19,866 nucleotides of DNA, taken from Bacteroidota bacterium. GTDB lineage: Bacteria; Bacteroidota; Bacteroidia; Bacteroidales; UBA932. Shown in pieces: positions 7,166-15,074 of this stretch. Under the pieces are notes generated by a model. That model was given only the letters and a program-made list of their open reading frames with translations, was not told the DNA's origin and made no database searches. The DNA lies in NCBI GenBank assembly GCA_017860395.1, contig JAGDMC010000008.1:1-19866 (forward strand), given 5' to 3'. The position numbers were made by a program, and so were the translations under genes. Within the stretch, counting starts at the first letter, position 1. Each line of letters begins with the position of its first letter.

Positions 7166-8007
7166 TGGCTACAATGGAAAACGATAACAAAAGGGTTGAC
7201 CGGGCATGGAACCGACTGCATTCACGCCTGGAACAGGATGGGCTGCTTGAGAGCAAAGCGGAGCCCCAACAACCAATATTCCGCCCGGTTGCTTTAAAGT
7301 GGGCGGCAAGCCTTATAATTCTAATCACAGCATCAATATTCATTGTTCGTGAGATGAAAACAACTCCGCAGGAGATGTTTACATTGCTTAATAGTGAAAA
7401 GAATTCAACATTTGTAACCACTTTGGAAGACGGATCTGTTGTATACCTGGCCGAAAATACCTCTTTATCTTATCCCGAACATTTTCAGAAGAGCAGTCGT
7501 GAAGTATTTCTGGAAGGGGATGCGTTTTTTGATATAAGCAAAAATCCGGAATCACCATTCATTATTGAAACAGATATCATAAAAGTAAAAGTACTGGGAA
7601 CATCTTTCAATGTTAAAACTGCCAACAAGGAATACTCATCACTATCTGTAAATACAGGTGTAGTTGAGGTAACATTGAAAAATGGGGGAAAAAGCACAAG
7701 GATAAAAGCAGGAGAGACTGTACTCATTCAATCCGGAAGTTTACAGGTAATACCAACACAGGACCTCGAGCAGTTTACCCGCTATATGAGCCGGATGCAT
7801 TTTAAGGATGAACGTCTGGCAGACGTAATAAGCGTAGTCAACCGCAATTTTAAGGACATTATTTTTGAAGTCTCTCCGGATATTGAAGAACGCCTCCTGA
7901 CAGCAACCTTTTCGCAAGACTCTCCGGATTCTCTTGCCCAGCTAATTTGCTCCGCACTAAATCTTAAATACTCTCAGCAACAGAACAGAATCAAGATATA
8001 TAAATAA
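7165..8007 (+). CDS. FecR-type anti-sigma factor, inner membrane
   Basis: This 280-residue protein is a single-pass membrane anti-sigma factor. A short cytoplasmic N-terminus (1-43) would bind the sigma factor. A transmembrane helix follows at about 44-62 (LKWAASLIILITASIFIV), then a periplasmic FecR domain (about 84-180: LEDGSVVYLAENTSLSYP, EVFLEGDAFFDI, VLGTSFNV) and a DUF4974-like C-terminal domain (about 211-278). It has no DUF4880-type N-terminal extension. It overlaps the sigma gene by one base and is 17 bp from the STN protein gene. In known FecIRA systems this protein senses the STN-like signalling domain of a TonB-dependent receptor; here the adjacent STN protein is the natural candidate partner. 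Confidence 0.93.
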   Translation: MATMENDNKRVDRAWNRLHSRLEQDGLLESKAEPQQPIFRPVALKWAASLIILITASIFIVREMKTTPQEMFTLLNSEKNSTFVTTLEDGSVVYLAENTSLSYPEHFQKSSREVFLEGDAFFDISKNPESPFIIETDIIKVKVLGTSFNVKTANKEYSSLSVNTGVVEVTLKNGGKSTRIKAGETVLIQSGSLQVIPTQDLEQFTRYMSRMHFKDERLADVISVVNRNFKDIIFEVSPDIEERLLTATFSQDSPDSLAQLICSALNLKYSQQQNRIKIYK

Positions 8008-8024
8008 TCCGGAAAAAGTGTGAT

Positions 8025-9575
8025 ATGATTAAGAGGGCAAGATACCTGCTTTGGTTGCTTCTTATAAGCTGTTCACTTCTGCAGCCTGAATTTCTTCCTG
8101 CGAAGGATGGAGAGGCACAGGATATTATGGTTCAGCTTTCAAAAAGCAAAGGGAGCGTTTATCAGCTTTTAAATGTAGTTTCTGAACAGTCCGGTTACAT
8201 GTTTATCTACGACAGTCAGCTGTTTGACAATGACAAAATTGTAAAAATATCTGCAGGCAAATATTCTCTTACCGAAGCGGTTCACATTATTACCGGAGAT
8301 AAACGGCTTGAAATCCGCATAGTGGGCGACCATATTCTTATTTATATTCCGGAACCGGTAGTCGTTGCTCCCTCAGAAGAAAAGGTAACAGGCGATGAGC
8401 CCTTTTTTACTTTGTCCGGATCTCTCAAAGATCGCGCAACCGGAGAACCGGTAATATATGGCTCAATAGGTGTAAACAATATGTCGTACGGGACGGTGGC
8501 AAACCAGAACGGGGATTTTAAACTCGTGTTGCCTGATTCTCTCAGGCATGCCATAATTAAATTCTCACAAATTGGTTATATCTCAAGAGAGATAGATGCA
8601 TCTTTACTTTCCGGCCAGAATATAGTTTTCTATATGGACCAGAGAGTCATTCCCCTGCAGGAAGTTGTAGTGCGTGTTGTTGACCCTTTGCGTACAATAA
8701 GGGAGATGATGAACAGACGGGCACAGAACTATTCCCGTGACCCTGTTTACCTGACAACTTTTTTTAGGGAAGGAATAGAATATAAAAAAAATGTCAATTT
8801 AGTCGAGGCTGTATTAATGGCCTATAAAACCGGATTTCAGAACACAGTAAACAGCGATCAGTTTAAACTGATTAAGATGCATCGGGTTGCCAATAATGAT
8901 GACAAGGATACTCTTATTACTAAAGTAAAATCAAGTCTAAACTCCTGTTTGCTTTTGGATGTGGTAAAGAATCCGCCGGATTTTCTTATATCTGATTATT
9001 ACGGGCAATACAAATTCACTCATTCGGACATTACTACTATTGATGACAGACGGATTTATGTGATTTCATTTGAGCAGAACGAACTTGTTTTTGATCCTCT
9101 CTATAAGGGCAAGCTATATATTGATGCAGAAAATTATGCACTTGTAATGGCTCGTTTTGAGATTAATCCGTTGTATGTGAGAAAAACGGCAGATGAACTG
9201 GTTTTAAAAAGAGGAAAAAATCTTGAGGTTATTCCCGAAAGTGTGGTTTATGAAGTAACCTACAAACCATATAACGGCATATATTTCATAAACCATATCA
9301 GAGGAGATCTTAATTTCAAAGTAAGGAAAAAGAGCAGATTGTTCACATCAGATTTGCACGTGTGGTTTGAGATTGTAAATTGTAAAATTGACAATAATGA
9401 TGTTAAACGGTTCCCGGGAAGCGACAAGTTGCCTACAAGGGATATCTTTTCAGATACAAATTTTGTTTATGACAAAGACTTTTGGGAGCATTTTAATGTC
9501 ATTTTGCCTGAGGATAAGTTAAGGGATCTTGTTCAGAAGTATGATTTCAGTTCGGATATGAAAAGTGCTAAATAA
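8025..9575 (+). CDS. STN + CarboxypepD_reg-like secreted protein without a TonB receptor barrel
   Basis: This 516-residue protein has an N-terminal export signal (hydrophobic 7-20). LISC (13-16) resembles a lipobox, so it may be a lipoprotein or have a standard signal peptide. An STN domain follows at about 43-108 (VYQLLNVVSEQSGYMFIYD, then the LTEAVHIITG and LIYIPE parts). A CarboxypepD_reg-like domain spans about 128-206 (SGSLKDRATGEPVIYGSIGV). The rest (about 215-500) is the module shared with the protein at 5303-6559, ending in FWEHFNVI-PE. A TonB-dependent transducer would carry STN, plug and a 22-strand barrel and be over 900 residues; plug and barrel are absent. Its position 17 bp after the FecR gene suggests that it signals to FecR by its STN domain, but this is inference. 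Confidence 0.88.
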   Translation: MIKRARYLLWLLLISCSLLQPEFLPAKDGEAQDIMVQLSKSKGSVYQLLNVVSEQSGYMFIYDSQLFDNDKIVKISAGKYSLTEAVHIITGDKRLEIRIVGDHILIYIPEPVVVAPSEEKVTGDEPFFTLSGSLKDRATGEPVIYGSIGVNNMSYGTVANQNGDFKLVLPDSLRHAIIKFSQIGYISREIDASLLSGQNIVFYMDQRVIPLQEVVVRVVDPLRTIREMMNRRAQNYSRDPVYLTTFFREGIEYKKNVNLVEAVLMAYKTGFQNTVNSDQFKLIKMHRVANNDDKDTLITKVKSSLNSCLLLDVVKNPPDFLISDYYGQYKFTHSDITTIDDRRIYVISFEQNELVFDPLYKGKLYIDAENYALVMARFEINPLYVRKTADELVLKRGKNLEVIPESVVYEVTYKPYNGIYFINHIRGDLNFKVRKKSRLFTSDLHVWFEIVNCKIDNNDVKRFPGSDKLPTRDIFSDTNFVYDKDFWEHFNVILPEDKLRDLVQKYDFSSDMKSAK

Positions 9576-9651
9576 AAAATTGTTCCGGCAATTGACATCA
9601 TTCTCTAAAAAAATCACTATATTTTCAGTGGATATTTAATATTTGAAAGAT

Positions 9652-11082
9652 ATGAAATCCACTTCAGAACCTTTCGATAGAAAACCTGCTGTCGCAGGTA
9701 TGTTTTATCCGGCAGAACCCGATAAACTGCAGCAGGCACTTGAACGCCTTTTTGCTGACGCTTTGCCCGGACAATGCAGCAATGTGAGAGCTATTATATG
9801 TCCGCACGCCGGATATGTCTTTTCCGGAGGAGTTGCGGCATCTGCTTTCAATCAGATTGACAGAAATATTATTTATAAAAGAGTATTTATAATTGCATCT
9901 TCCCATCAGGTCAGCTTCGAAGGGGCAGCGATTTACTGTGCCGGAGATTTTTTGATGCCCCATGGGAGAGTTAAGGTTGATACAACATTTGGTAAAATGT
10001 TAGTCGGAGGCAATCCTGATCTCTTCACCTCCGATGGTGGCCCTCACCTAAATGAACACAGTCTGGAGGTGCAACTCCCTTTTTTAAATTATGTCCTCAA
10101 AAAAAATTATTGCATTGTTCCGATTGTAATTGGAACATCGGATCCGGAAGTGTGCAAAAAGATTGCTTTGGCATTGAAGCCATACTTTACGCCTGAAAAT
10201 CTGTTCGTCATAAGCTCCGATTTTTCCCATTATCCAAATTATGAAGATGCTCAAAGAGTAGATACAATTACAAAAGAGGCCATCCTGACCAACAATCCTG
10301 AAAATCTCCTTTCTACCCTTGAGTGCAATGCCGTCAAACAGATTCTTCATCTTGCAACGAGTCTTTGCGGATGGACATCGGTACTTACATTGCTCTACAT
10401 AACCCAAGATATGGATTCGGTGGAATACTCTGCGATTGATTACAAAAACTCGGGTGATGCTGAATACTATGGAGAGAAGAGAAAGGTTGTAGGATACTGG
10501 GGAATTGCAGTATCTGAAAAAAAGAAATCAAACAGCGATTTTCAACTCTCCGGCTCTGAAAAAAAGACACTTTTGAAGATTGCACGCGAATCGGTACAAT
10601 CGGTGGTTCTTCACAGAAAAAAAAACAAACTGAATCCTGAGGACTATTCATCTGCTCTTAAAACAAAATGCGGGGCATTTGTAACGCTTTACAAAAATGG
10701 CGAACTCAGGGGCTGTCTTGGGCGACTTAAAGGCGATTTGCCACTATACAAAATTATTCAGGATATGGCTACCTCTGTTTCCATCTTCGATTATCGTTTT
10801 CCTCCGGTGGAACAGGACGAGTTGCCGGATATTGAGATTGAAATTTCTGTTCTTTCTCCGCTTAAAAAGATAAACAGTGTTTCAGAAATTGAGCTTGGGA
10901 AGCATGGCGTCTTTATGGAAAAAGGAGAACACTCGGGAGTTTTCCTGCCTCAGGTTGCCTCTGAAACAGGCTGGAGTTTGGATGAGTTTCTTGGACATTG
11001 TTCAAGGGACAAAGCCGGAATAGGCTGGGATGGATGGAAAAAGGCAGAAATTTATATTTTTACTGCAACTGTTTTCAGCTGA
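9652..11082 (+). CDS. amrB: AmmeMemoRadiSam proteins B and A fused (Memo-AMMECR1)
   Basis: This 476-residue protein joins an N-terminal Memo domain (about 10-285) to a C-terminal AMMECR1 domain (about 300-474). In Memo, PHAGY (H52), SSHQ (H85) and the cysteine of SLCGWTS (C239) match the metal-binding residues known from human MEMO1 (H49, H81, C244). HSLEVQLPFL (136-145) and SSDFSHY (188-194) are also conserved. AMMECR1 carries LRGCLGR (352-358). The ATG at 9652 is preferred to an in-frame TTG at 9643. Its stop directly abuts the stop of the convergent amrS. The three-part system is widespread and its reaction is unknown; a radical-SAM modification involving these domains is the usual guess. 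It begins 76 bp after the STN gene, with no terminator seen between. Confidence 0.93.
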   Translation: MKSTSEPFDRKPAVAGMFYPAEPDKLQQALERLFADALPGQCSNVRAIICPHAGYVFSGGVAASAFNQIDRNIIYKRVFIIASSHQVSFEGAAIYCAGDFLMPHGRVKVDTTFGKMLVGGNPDLFTSDGGPHLNEHSLEVQLPFLNYVLKKNYCIVPIVIGTSDPEVCKKIALALKPYFTPENLFVISSDFSHYPNYEDAQRVDTITKEAILTNNPENLLSTLECNAVKQILHLATSLCGWTSVLTLLYITQDMDSVEYSAIDYKNSGDAEYYGEKRKVVGYWGIAVSEKKKSNSDFQLSGSEKKTLLKIARESVQSVVLHRKKNKLNPEDYSSALKTKCGAFVTLYKNGELRGCLGRLKGDLPLYKIIQDMATSVSIFDYRFPPVEQDELPDIEIEISVLSPLKKINSVSEIELGKHGVFMEKGEHSGVFLPQVASETGWSLDEFLGHCSRDKAGIGWDGWKKAEIYIFTATVFS

Positions 11083-12150
11083 TTACGCCCAGACTCCGGA
11101 GATTACCTCTCCGCAGTACCGGCATAAACCCTTTCGGAACGGATTCTTTTCGTCCTGGCTGGCTTTTATATCGTTTTGCTTAACCAGATAACCATCCCTT
11201 TCTACTAGCCTGTGCCCGCAAGCGGGACAAGATGTGTTTTCTCCGTGCAAATCAGGAATGTTGCCGATATATACATATTTTATTCCTGCCTTTTCTGCTA
11301 TTTCCCGGGCTTTAACTAAACTGCTTTCCGGAGTAGGGTGCAATTGTGAAAGTCTGTAATTAGGGAAAAAACGGCTAAAATGCAGAGGAGTGTCCTTAAA
11401 CCCGTTATCTGCCAGCCATCTGCACAAGGACTTAATCATTTCCGGACTATCAGACCATTCTGGGATAATAAGATTGGTTATCTCAAGCCAGACTCCATTA
11501 TTCTTAAGCGTTTTCAATGTGTCGAGAACAGGCTGCAATCTGCCACCTGTCAATTTTTTATATATAGAATCGTCGAAACATTTCAGATCAATATTAGCGG
11601 CATTCAGCCATCTGCAAAGTTCCAGCAAAGGTTTTTCGTTTATATAACCATTGGAAATCATAACTGTTTTTACCCCTTTACCGCGGGCAATTTTAGCGAT
11701 ATCGAAAATGTATTCATAGAACACAGTCGGTTCTGTATAGGTGAAAGCGATGCTTCCTGTATTGTGGAGCAAAGCCTCTTTCACGACTTCATCCGGTGAC
11801 AGGTTGTATCTCCTTTGTTCGGATGATAATTCCTGAGATATGGACCAATTCTGACAGTTGAGGCAGTGAAAATTGCATCCTGCAGTGGCAATAGAATAAA
11901 TTTCGGATCCGGGAAAAAAGTGGAACAGGGGTTTCTTTTCAATAGGATCTACAGATATTGAGCAAGGATTTCCGTAAGACTTAGAATATAACTCTCCTCC
12001 AAAATTTTCCCTTGTCCTGCAAATCCCGGTTTTGCCATCCTGTAATATGCAGCAGTGAGGGCAAAGTATACACCTTACAGTGTCACCTGCAAGTTTTTCC
12101 CGATAGCTTGCATGGTGATTCCCCTTTCCCTGGTAATTTTGTTTTTCCAT
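11083..12150 (-). CDS. amrS: AmmeMemoRadiSam system radical SAM enzyme
   Basis: This 355-residue radical-SAM protein is of the PflA-related AmrS family. The [4Fe-4S]/SAM motif is CNFHCLNC (C92, C96, C99), followed by QNWSISQ. The N-terminus has an extra cysteine cluster (C27, C30, C33, C34, C44), and the C-terminus a zinc-ribbon-like pair, CPACGH and CRYCGE. These match the family's usual layout and length. It is the last gene of a leftward unit, 14 bp after the YbaK-like gene, and its stop abuts the stop of the Memo-AMMECR1 fusion on the other strand. The substrate is unknown. Transcripts of the two convergent partner genes must overlap unless they end within coding sequence. Confidence 0.93.
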   Translation of the reverse strand: MEKQNYQGKGNHHASYREKLAGDTVRCILCPHCCILQDGKTGICRTRENFGGELYSKSYGNPCSISVDPIEKKPLFHFFPGSEIYSIATAGCNFHCLNCQNWSISQELSSEQRRYNLSPDEVVKEALLHNTGSIAFTYTEPTVFYEYIFDIAKIARGKGVKTVMISNGYINEKPLLELCRWLNAANIDLKCFDDSIYKKLTGGRLQPVLDTLKTLKNNGVWLEITNLIIPEWSDSPEMIKSLCRWLADNGFKDTPLHFSRFFPNYRLSQLHPTPESSLVKAREIAEKAGIKYVYIGNIPDLHGENTSCPACGHRLVERDGYLVKQNDIKASQDEKNPFRKGLCRYCGEVISGVWA

Positions 12151-12164
12151 TTAATGGAAATAAG

Positions 12165-12641
12165 TTACAATATAAGATTCTCCGTTTTTGCCTTTATCTC
12201 ATTAATAATATCCCGGGGAGCAATATAAAGCTGCAATCCCCGTTTCCCGGCACTAATGTAAATCTGAGAGAAACTAAGGCATGTTTCGTGTATATAAGTC
12301 GGGAACTGCTTCTTCATCCCGATAGGAGAGCAGGCTCCCCTAATATATCCCGTAACCGGTAGCAGTTCTTTCATTGGAATCATCTCACAGCTTTTATTTC
12401 CCGAAACTTTTGCAGCTTTTTTCAGATCGACCTCCTCTGCTCCGGGAATAACACAAACAAAATATCCTGTCTTGTCCCCTTTAAGTACAAGGGTCTTAAA
12501 CACCATTTCAACTGATTGTTTAAGTTGTTCTGCCACATGAACCGCACCCAGATCATTTTCGTCTACCTCATAAGGTATTAGTTCATATTTGATTTTTGCC
12601 CTGTCGAGCAATCTGGCTGCGTTTGTTTTATCAATCTTCAT
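12165..12641 (-). CDS. ybaK: YbaK/EbsC-type aminoacyl-tRNA deacylase (Cys-tRNA(Pro) editing)
   Basis: This 158-residue protein belongs to the YbaK/ProX editing superfamily, which hydrolyses mischarged tRNA such as Cys-tRNA(Pro) in the cytoplasm. Visible family features are the early LDRAKIKYELIPYE segment, VFKTLVLKG (47-55) with the conserved lysine, VIPGAEEVDLKK (64-75), and the GACSPIGMKK loop (about 102-111). The length is typical for a free-standing YbaK. The ATG directly follows the stop of the cyclase-family gene (zero spacing), and amrS follows after 14 bp, so the three are probably co-transcribed. The exact amino acid/tRNA specificity cannot be read. Confidence 0.9.
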   Translation of the reverse strand: MKIDKTNAARLLDRAKIKYELIPYEVDENDLGAVHVAEQLKQSVEMVFKTLVLKGDKTGYFVCVIPGAEEVDLKKAAKVSGNKSCEMIPMKELLPVTGYIRGACSPIGMKKQFPTYIHETCLSFSQIYISAGKRGLQLYIAPRDIINEIKAKTENLIL

Positions 12642-13283
12642 TTAAATATCAAGTATTCCAACTGCTCTCACCGGAGAGCCATCGCTGTTTTCAATTTTAA
12701 GCGGCAGACATGAGAAAAGGAAAGAGCATCCGGTCAGTTTGTCTAAATTACATAAATTCTCAATAATTATGAGATTTTTATCGAGTATAATCTTATGGTT
12801 AGGCAAATCGGCTGCATCAACCGGATCGGCAGAGATGCAATCGAATCCTATTCCTTTAATATTGAATCGGCATAGCCATGATGCAGCTTCTGAAGATAAT
12901 GCAGGAAAATCAGCAAAATAGCTGTCGTTGCCCCATCTTTTGTCCCATCCGGTTTTAAACAGAACAAAATCACAACCTTCAATTTCCGCAGAGTGTTTTT
13001 CCAGAAGATCTTTCTCAATTTTCCCGGAAGTACATTTTGTTACATCAATAACCAATCCCTTCCCCATGAATTTATCTGCAGAGAACTTATCCAGCGTATT
13101 TCTGCCTTTCAGGATATGCCCCGGAGCATCAATATGCGTTCCGGTATGCGAAAAGAAAGAGAGCAGTTTTTCTGCAAATCCATCCTTCTCAATTGTTGTA
13201 GCATCTTTTATTACAGGAGGTTCAGTCCCCGGGTAAACCGGCATTTCGGAAGAAATTGTTTGAGTTAAATCAATAATTTTCAT
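12642..13283 (-). CDS. Cyclase / kynurenine-formamidase-like metal-dependent hydrolase
   Basis: This 213-residue protein is a cyclase-family (PF04199) enzyme. It opens with DLTQTISSEMPVYPGTEPP and carries the metal-binding signature HTGTHIDAPGH (46-56), giving H46, H50 and D52 as likely Zn/Mn ligands. The family includes arylformamidases, isatin hydrolases and other amide or lactone hydrolases, so the substrate is not predictable. No tryptophan-catabolism gene is nearby. It is the first gene of a leftward unit with ybaK and amrS. The upstream intergenic region is shared with the divergent K+ transporter gene. Confidence 0.88.
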   Translation of the reverse strand: MKIIDLTQTISSEMPVYPGTEPPVIKDATTIEKDGFAEKLLSFFSHTGTHIDAPGHILKGRNTLDKFSADKFMGKGLVIDVTKCTSGKIEKDLLEKHSAEIEGCDFVLFKTGWDKRWGNDSYFADFPALSSEAASWLCRFNIKGIGFDCISADPVDAADLPNHKIILDKNLIIIENLCNLDKLTGCSFLFSCLPLKIENSDGSPVRAVGILDI

Positions 13284-13321
13284 GTAATAAATTTATGGCG
13301 AATAACCTGTTAATGCAAATT

Positions 13322-13355
13322 TTTGAATAATGGATTTAAATTAAATATACATTTG
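13322..13355 (+). promoter_or_regulatory. Candidate promoter of the K+ transporter gene
   Basis: TTTG (13322-13325) is followed after 22 bp by TACATTTG (13348-13355), an exact TAnnTTTG box, 19 bp before the ATG at 13375. The spacer is slightly longer than usual and the leader would be short. Confidence 0.45.
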
Positions 13356-13374
13356 TCGGCTAATTTTTAAATCA

Positions 13375-14763
13375 ATGAGAAAGAGAGTCAAATCTATCCG
13401 GCAAAAAATATTCCGATATCTCAGGTATGACTTTGAAACACTGCTGACATTCGGTTTTACATCCTCCCACCCATATCGCCAGTTGTCTCTCGGGTATTTT
13501 ACTTATATTGTTTTTGGTACGATACTTCTTTGTATTCCATTCATGACCAATATGAATGTAAATATATTGGATCATGTATTTACCGCAACTTCTGCAATTT
13601 CAACAACCGGTTTGTCAACGGTTGATGTTTCTAAATCTTATACTCTGTGGGGGCAGATTGTAATTCTCATTCTGATACAGCTTGGGGGAATCGGATATAT
13701 GACAATGAGCTCTTTTGTCATGCTCCGGCTTACAAAGCATTTTACTATGATTAAAAAAAATATTATTGAAGCGGAATTTTCAATTCCGGGAAACATTAAT
13801 ATCAATAATCTGGTTCAAAGCATTGTCTATTTCACTTTTTTTCTGGAGTTTGCAGGTGCAGTTCTTTTATATATATTTTTCACTCAGAGCGGGGCAAGTG
13901 ACCCTCTCTGGAGTGCAATATTTCATAGCGTTTCTGCCTTTTGTACAGCAGGGTTTAGTATTTATACGGATAACCTGATGCAGTTCGATACCAATATCGG
14001 AGTTAATGCAGTAATTATGGTTTTAAGCTATGCCGGGGCAATGGGATTCATTGTAATGATAGATTTGTGGAAAAAATTTACCGTGAAAAAGTACGAAATA
14101 AGTTTCTCTACAAAAATTATCATTTTTATTACCTTAATCCTGTCTGTTTGGGGTACTGCTCAAATGTATTTTTCGGAACCCTTGGTGGCAAGTTACTCAC
14201 CTTTTAACCGGTTCCTTGTTTCCCTTTTCCAGACAATGTCTGCTTTAACTACTGTAGGCTATAATACCGTTAATTTTGGTAATATGCTGCCAATAACCTT
14301 AATGACAACCACACTGATAATGTATTTTGGCGCATCACCTTCAGGTACCGGTGGCGGTCTCAAATCAACGACAACATCAGCAGTTTTTGCATTTGTAAAA
14401 AGCAAATTAAGCCTTCAGCGGGACGTATTTTTATTTAACCGGCGGATACCAACATACAGAATAGATAACGCTCTCACTACATTTATTTTGTATTCATTTG
14501 TTCTGATAACCGGATCCTACATACTAACTGCAACAGAAAAGGGTACCGATTATATCCGGCTTATTTTTGAAGCAGCATCAGCTTTGGGCACAGTTGGTCT
14601 TAGCACAGGAATTACATTTGATTTGTCTTCCGCTGGCAAGATTGTTTTAATCGTGCTTATGTATTTTGGACGTGTAGGAGTGCTCACAATCGGTTTCGCA
14701 ATGTTGATGCGGATGAAGAAAAAAACCAAAGAAATCTTCAAGGAAGATGATCTTGTGGTTTGA
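13375..14763 (+). CDS. TrkH/KtrB-family K+ uptake membrane subunit
   Basis: This 462-residue inner-membrane protein belongs to the TrkH/TrkG/KtrB superfamily that imports K+. The four pseudo-repeats each show a selectivity-filter segment: STTGLST (76-82), CTAGFS (190-195), TTVGYN (292-297) and GTVGLSTG (405-412). GASPSGTGGGLKSTT (319-333) and FGRVGVLT (431-438) are also typical. The N-terminus is basic and the length is closer to KtrB (about 450) than to classic TrkH (about 480). The partner RCK subunit (KtrA/TrkA) is not adjacent: the next gene is a convergent CsbD-like gene, so the gating partner must be encoded elsewhere. Confidence 0.93.
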   Translation: MRKRVKSIRQKIFRYLRYDFETLLTFGFTSSHPYRQLSLGYFTYIVFGTILLCIPFMTNMNVNILDHVFTATSAISTTGLSTVDVSKSYTLWGQIVILILIQLGGIGYMTMSSFVMLRLTKHFTMIKKNIIEAEFSIPGNININNLVQSIVYFTFFLEFAGAVLLYIFFTQSGASDPLWSAIFHSVSAFCTAGFSIYTDNLMQFDTNIGVNAVIMVLSYAGAMGFIVMIDLWKKFTVKKYEISFSTKIIIFITLILSVWGTAQMYFSEPLVASYSPFNRFLVSLFQTMSALTTVGYNTVNFGNMLPITLMTTTLIMYFGASPSGTGGGLKSTTTSAVFAFVKSKLSLQRDVFLFNRRIPTYRIDNALTTFILYSFVLITGSYILTATEKGTDYIRLIFEAASALGTVGLSTGITFDLSSAGKIVLIVLMYFGRVGVLTIGFAMLMRMKKKTKEIFKEDDLVV

Positions 14764-14788
14764 TTTAAGCATGTTTTATTTATAGCAA

Positions 14789-14974
14789 TTAAAGTCCGGC
14801 AACAATCCTGCGAATTTCTTCTTTTGTTTTGCCAAGCTTTATTTGGATTTTCCCCAGCATCTCATCTTCTTTGCCATCTTCAAACATTAAGTCATTATCG
14901 GTTAAAATGGCAAATTTTTGTTTCAGTTTACCTTTCTGCTCGTTCCAGTTTCCTTTTAATTCCAGTGTGTCCAT
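14789..14974 (-). CDS. CsbD-like small stress protein
   Basis: This 61-residue protein matches the CsbD family: MDTLELKGNWNEQKGKLKQK at the start, then LTDNDLMFEDGKEDEMLGKIQ and a C-terminal LGKTKEEIRRI. The family is a small, highly charged, helical stress-response group of unknown biochemical role, named for a Bacillus subtilis sigma-B-controlled gene. It converges on the K+ transporter gene with only 25 bp between stops. It lies downstream of corA on the same strand but is separated from it by 100 bp, so co-transcription is possible and not shown. Confidence 0.9.
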   Translation of the reverse strand: MDTLELKGNWNEQKGKLKQKFAILTDNDLMFEDGKEDEMLGKIQIKLGKTKEEIRRIVAGL

Positions 14975-15053
14975 TTTAATGAATTTAAATTGTTAATAAT
15001 TATAATGCACAAAATTGACCACAAAAACTTTTTAAATAGTTATACATTTTCTT

Positions 15054-15073
15054 GAATAAGTTACATTATTCAC
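15054..15073. repeat. 20-bp dyad repeat, copy 1 (just past corA stop)
   Basis: GAATAAGTTACATTATTCAC matches the copy at 16163-16182 at 19 of 20 positions. It contains GAATAA-N6-TTATTC dyad symmetry. This copy ends one base before the corA stop codon; the other is upstream of the corA start, so the pair brackets the gene. Confidence 0.6.
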
Positions 15074-15074
15074 A

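Noticed and set aside
9582..9645. Promoter for the Memo-AMMECR1 gene (TAATATTTG near 9637)
   Set aside because: The spacing inside the -7 box is one base too long and no TTTG or TTG lies at a fitting distance upstream.
9664..10651. Three minus-strand open frames opposite the Memo-AMMECR1 gene
   Set aside because: All are shadows of a well-conserved two-domain protein on the plus strand.
12928..13236. Plus-strand open frame of about 100 codons
   Set aside because: It is antisense to the cyclase-family gene, whose metal-binding motif and codon pattern are clear; the predicted protein has no recognisable domain.
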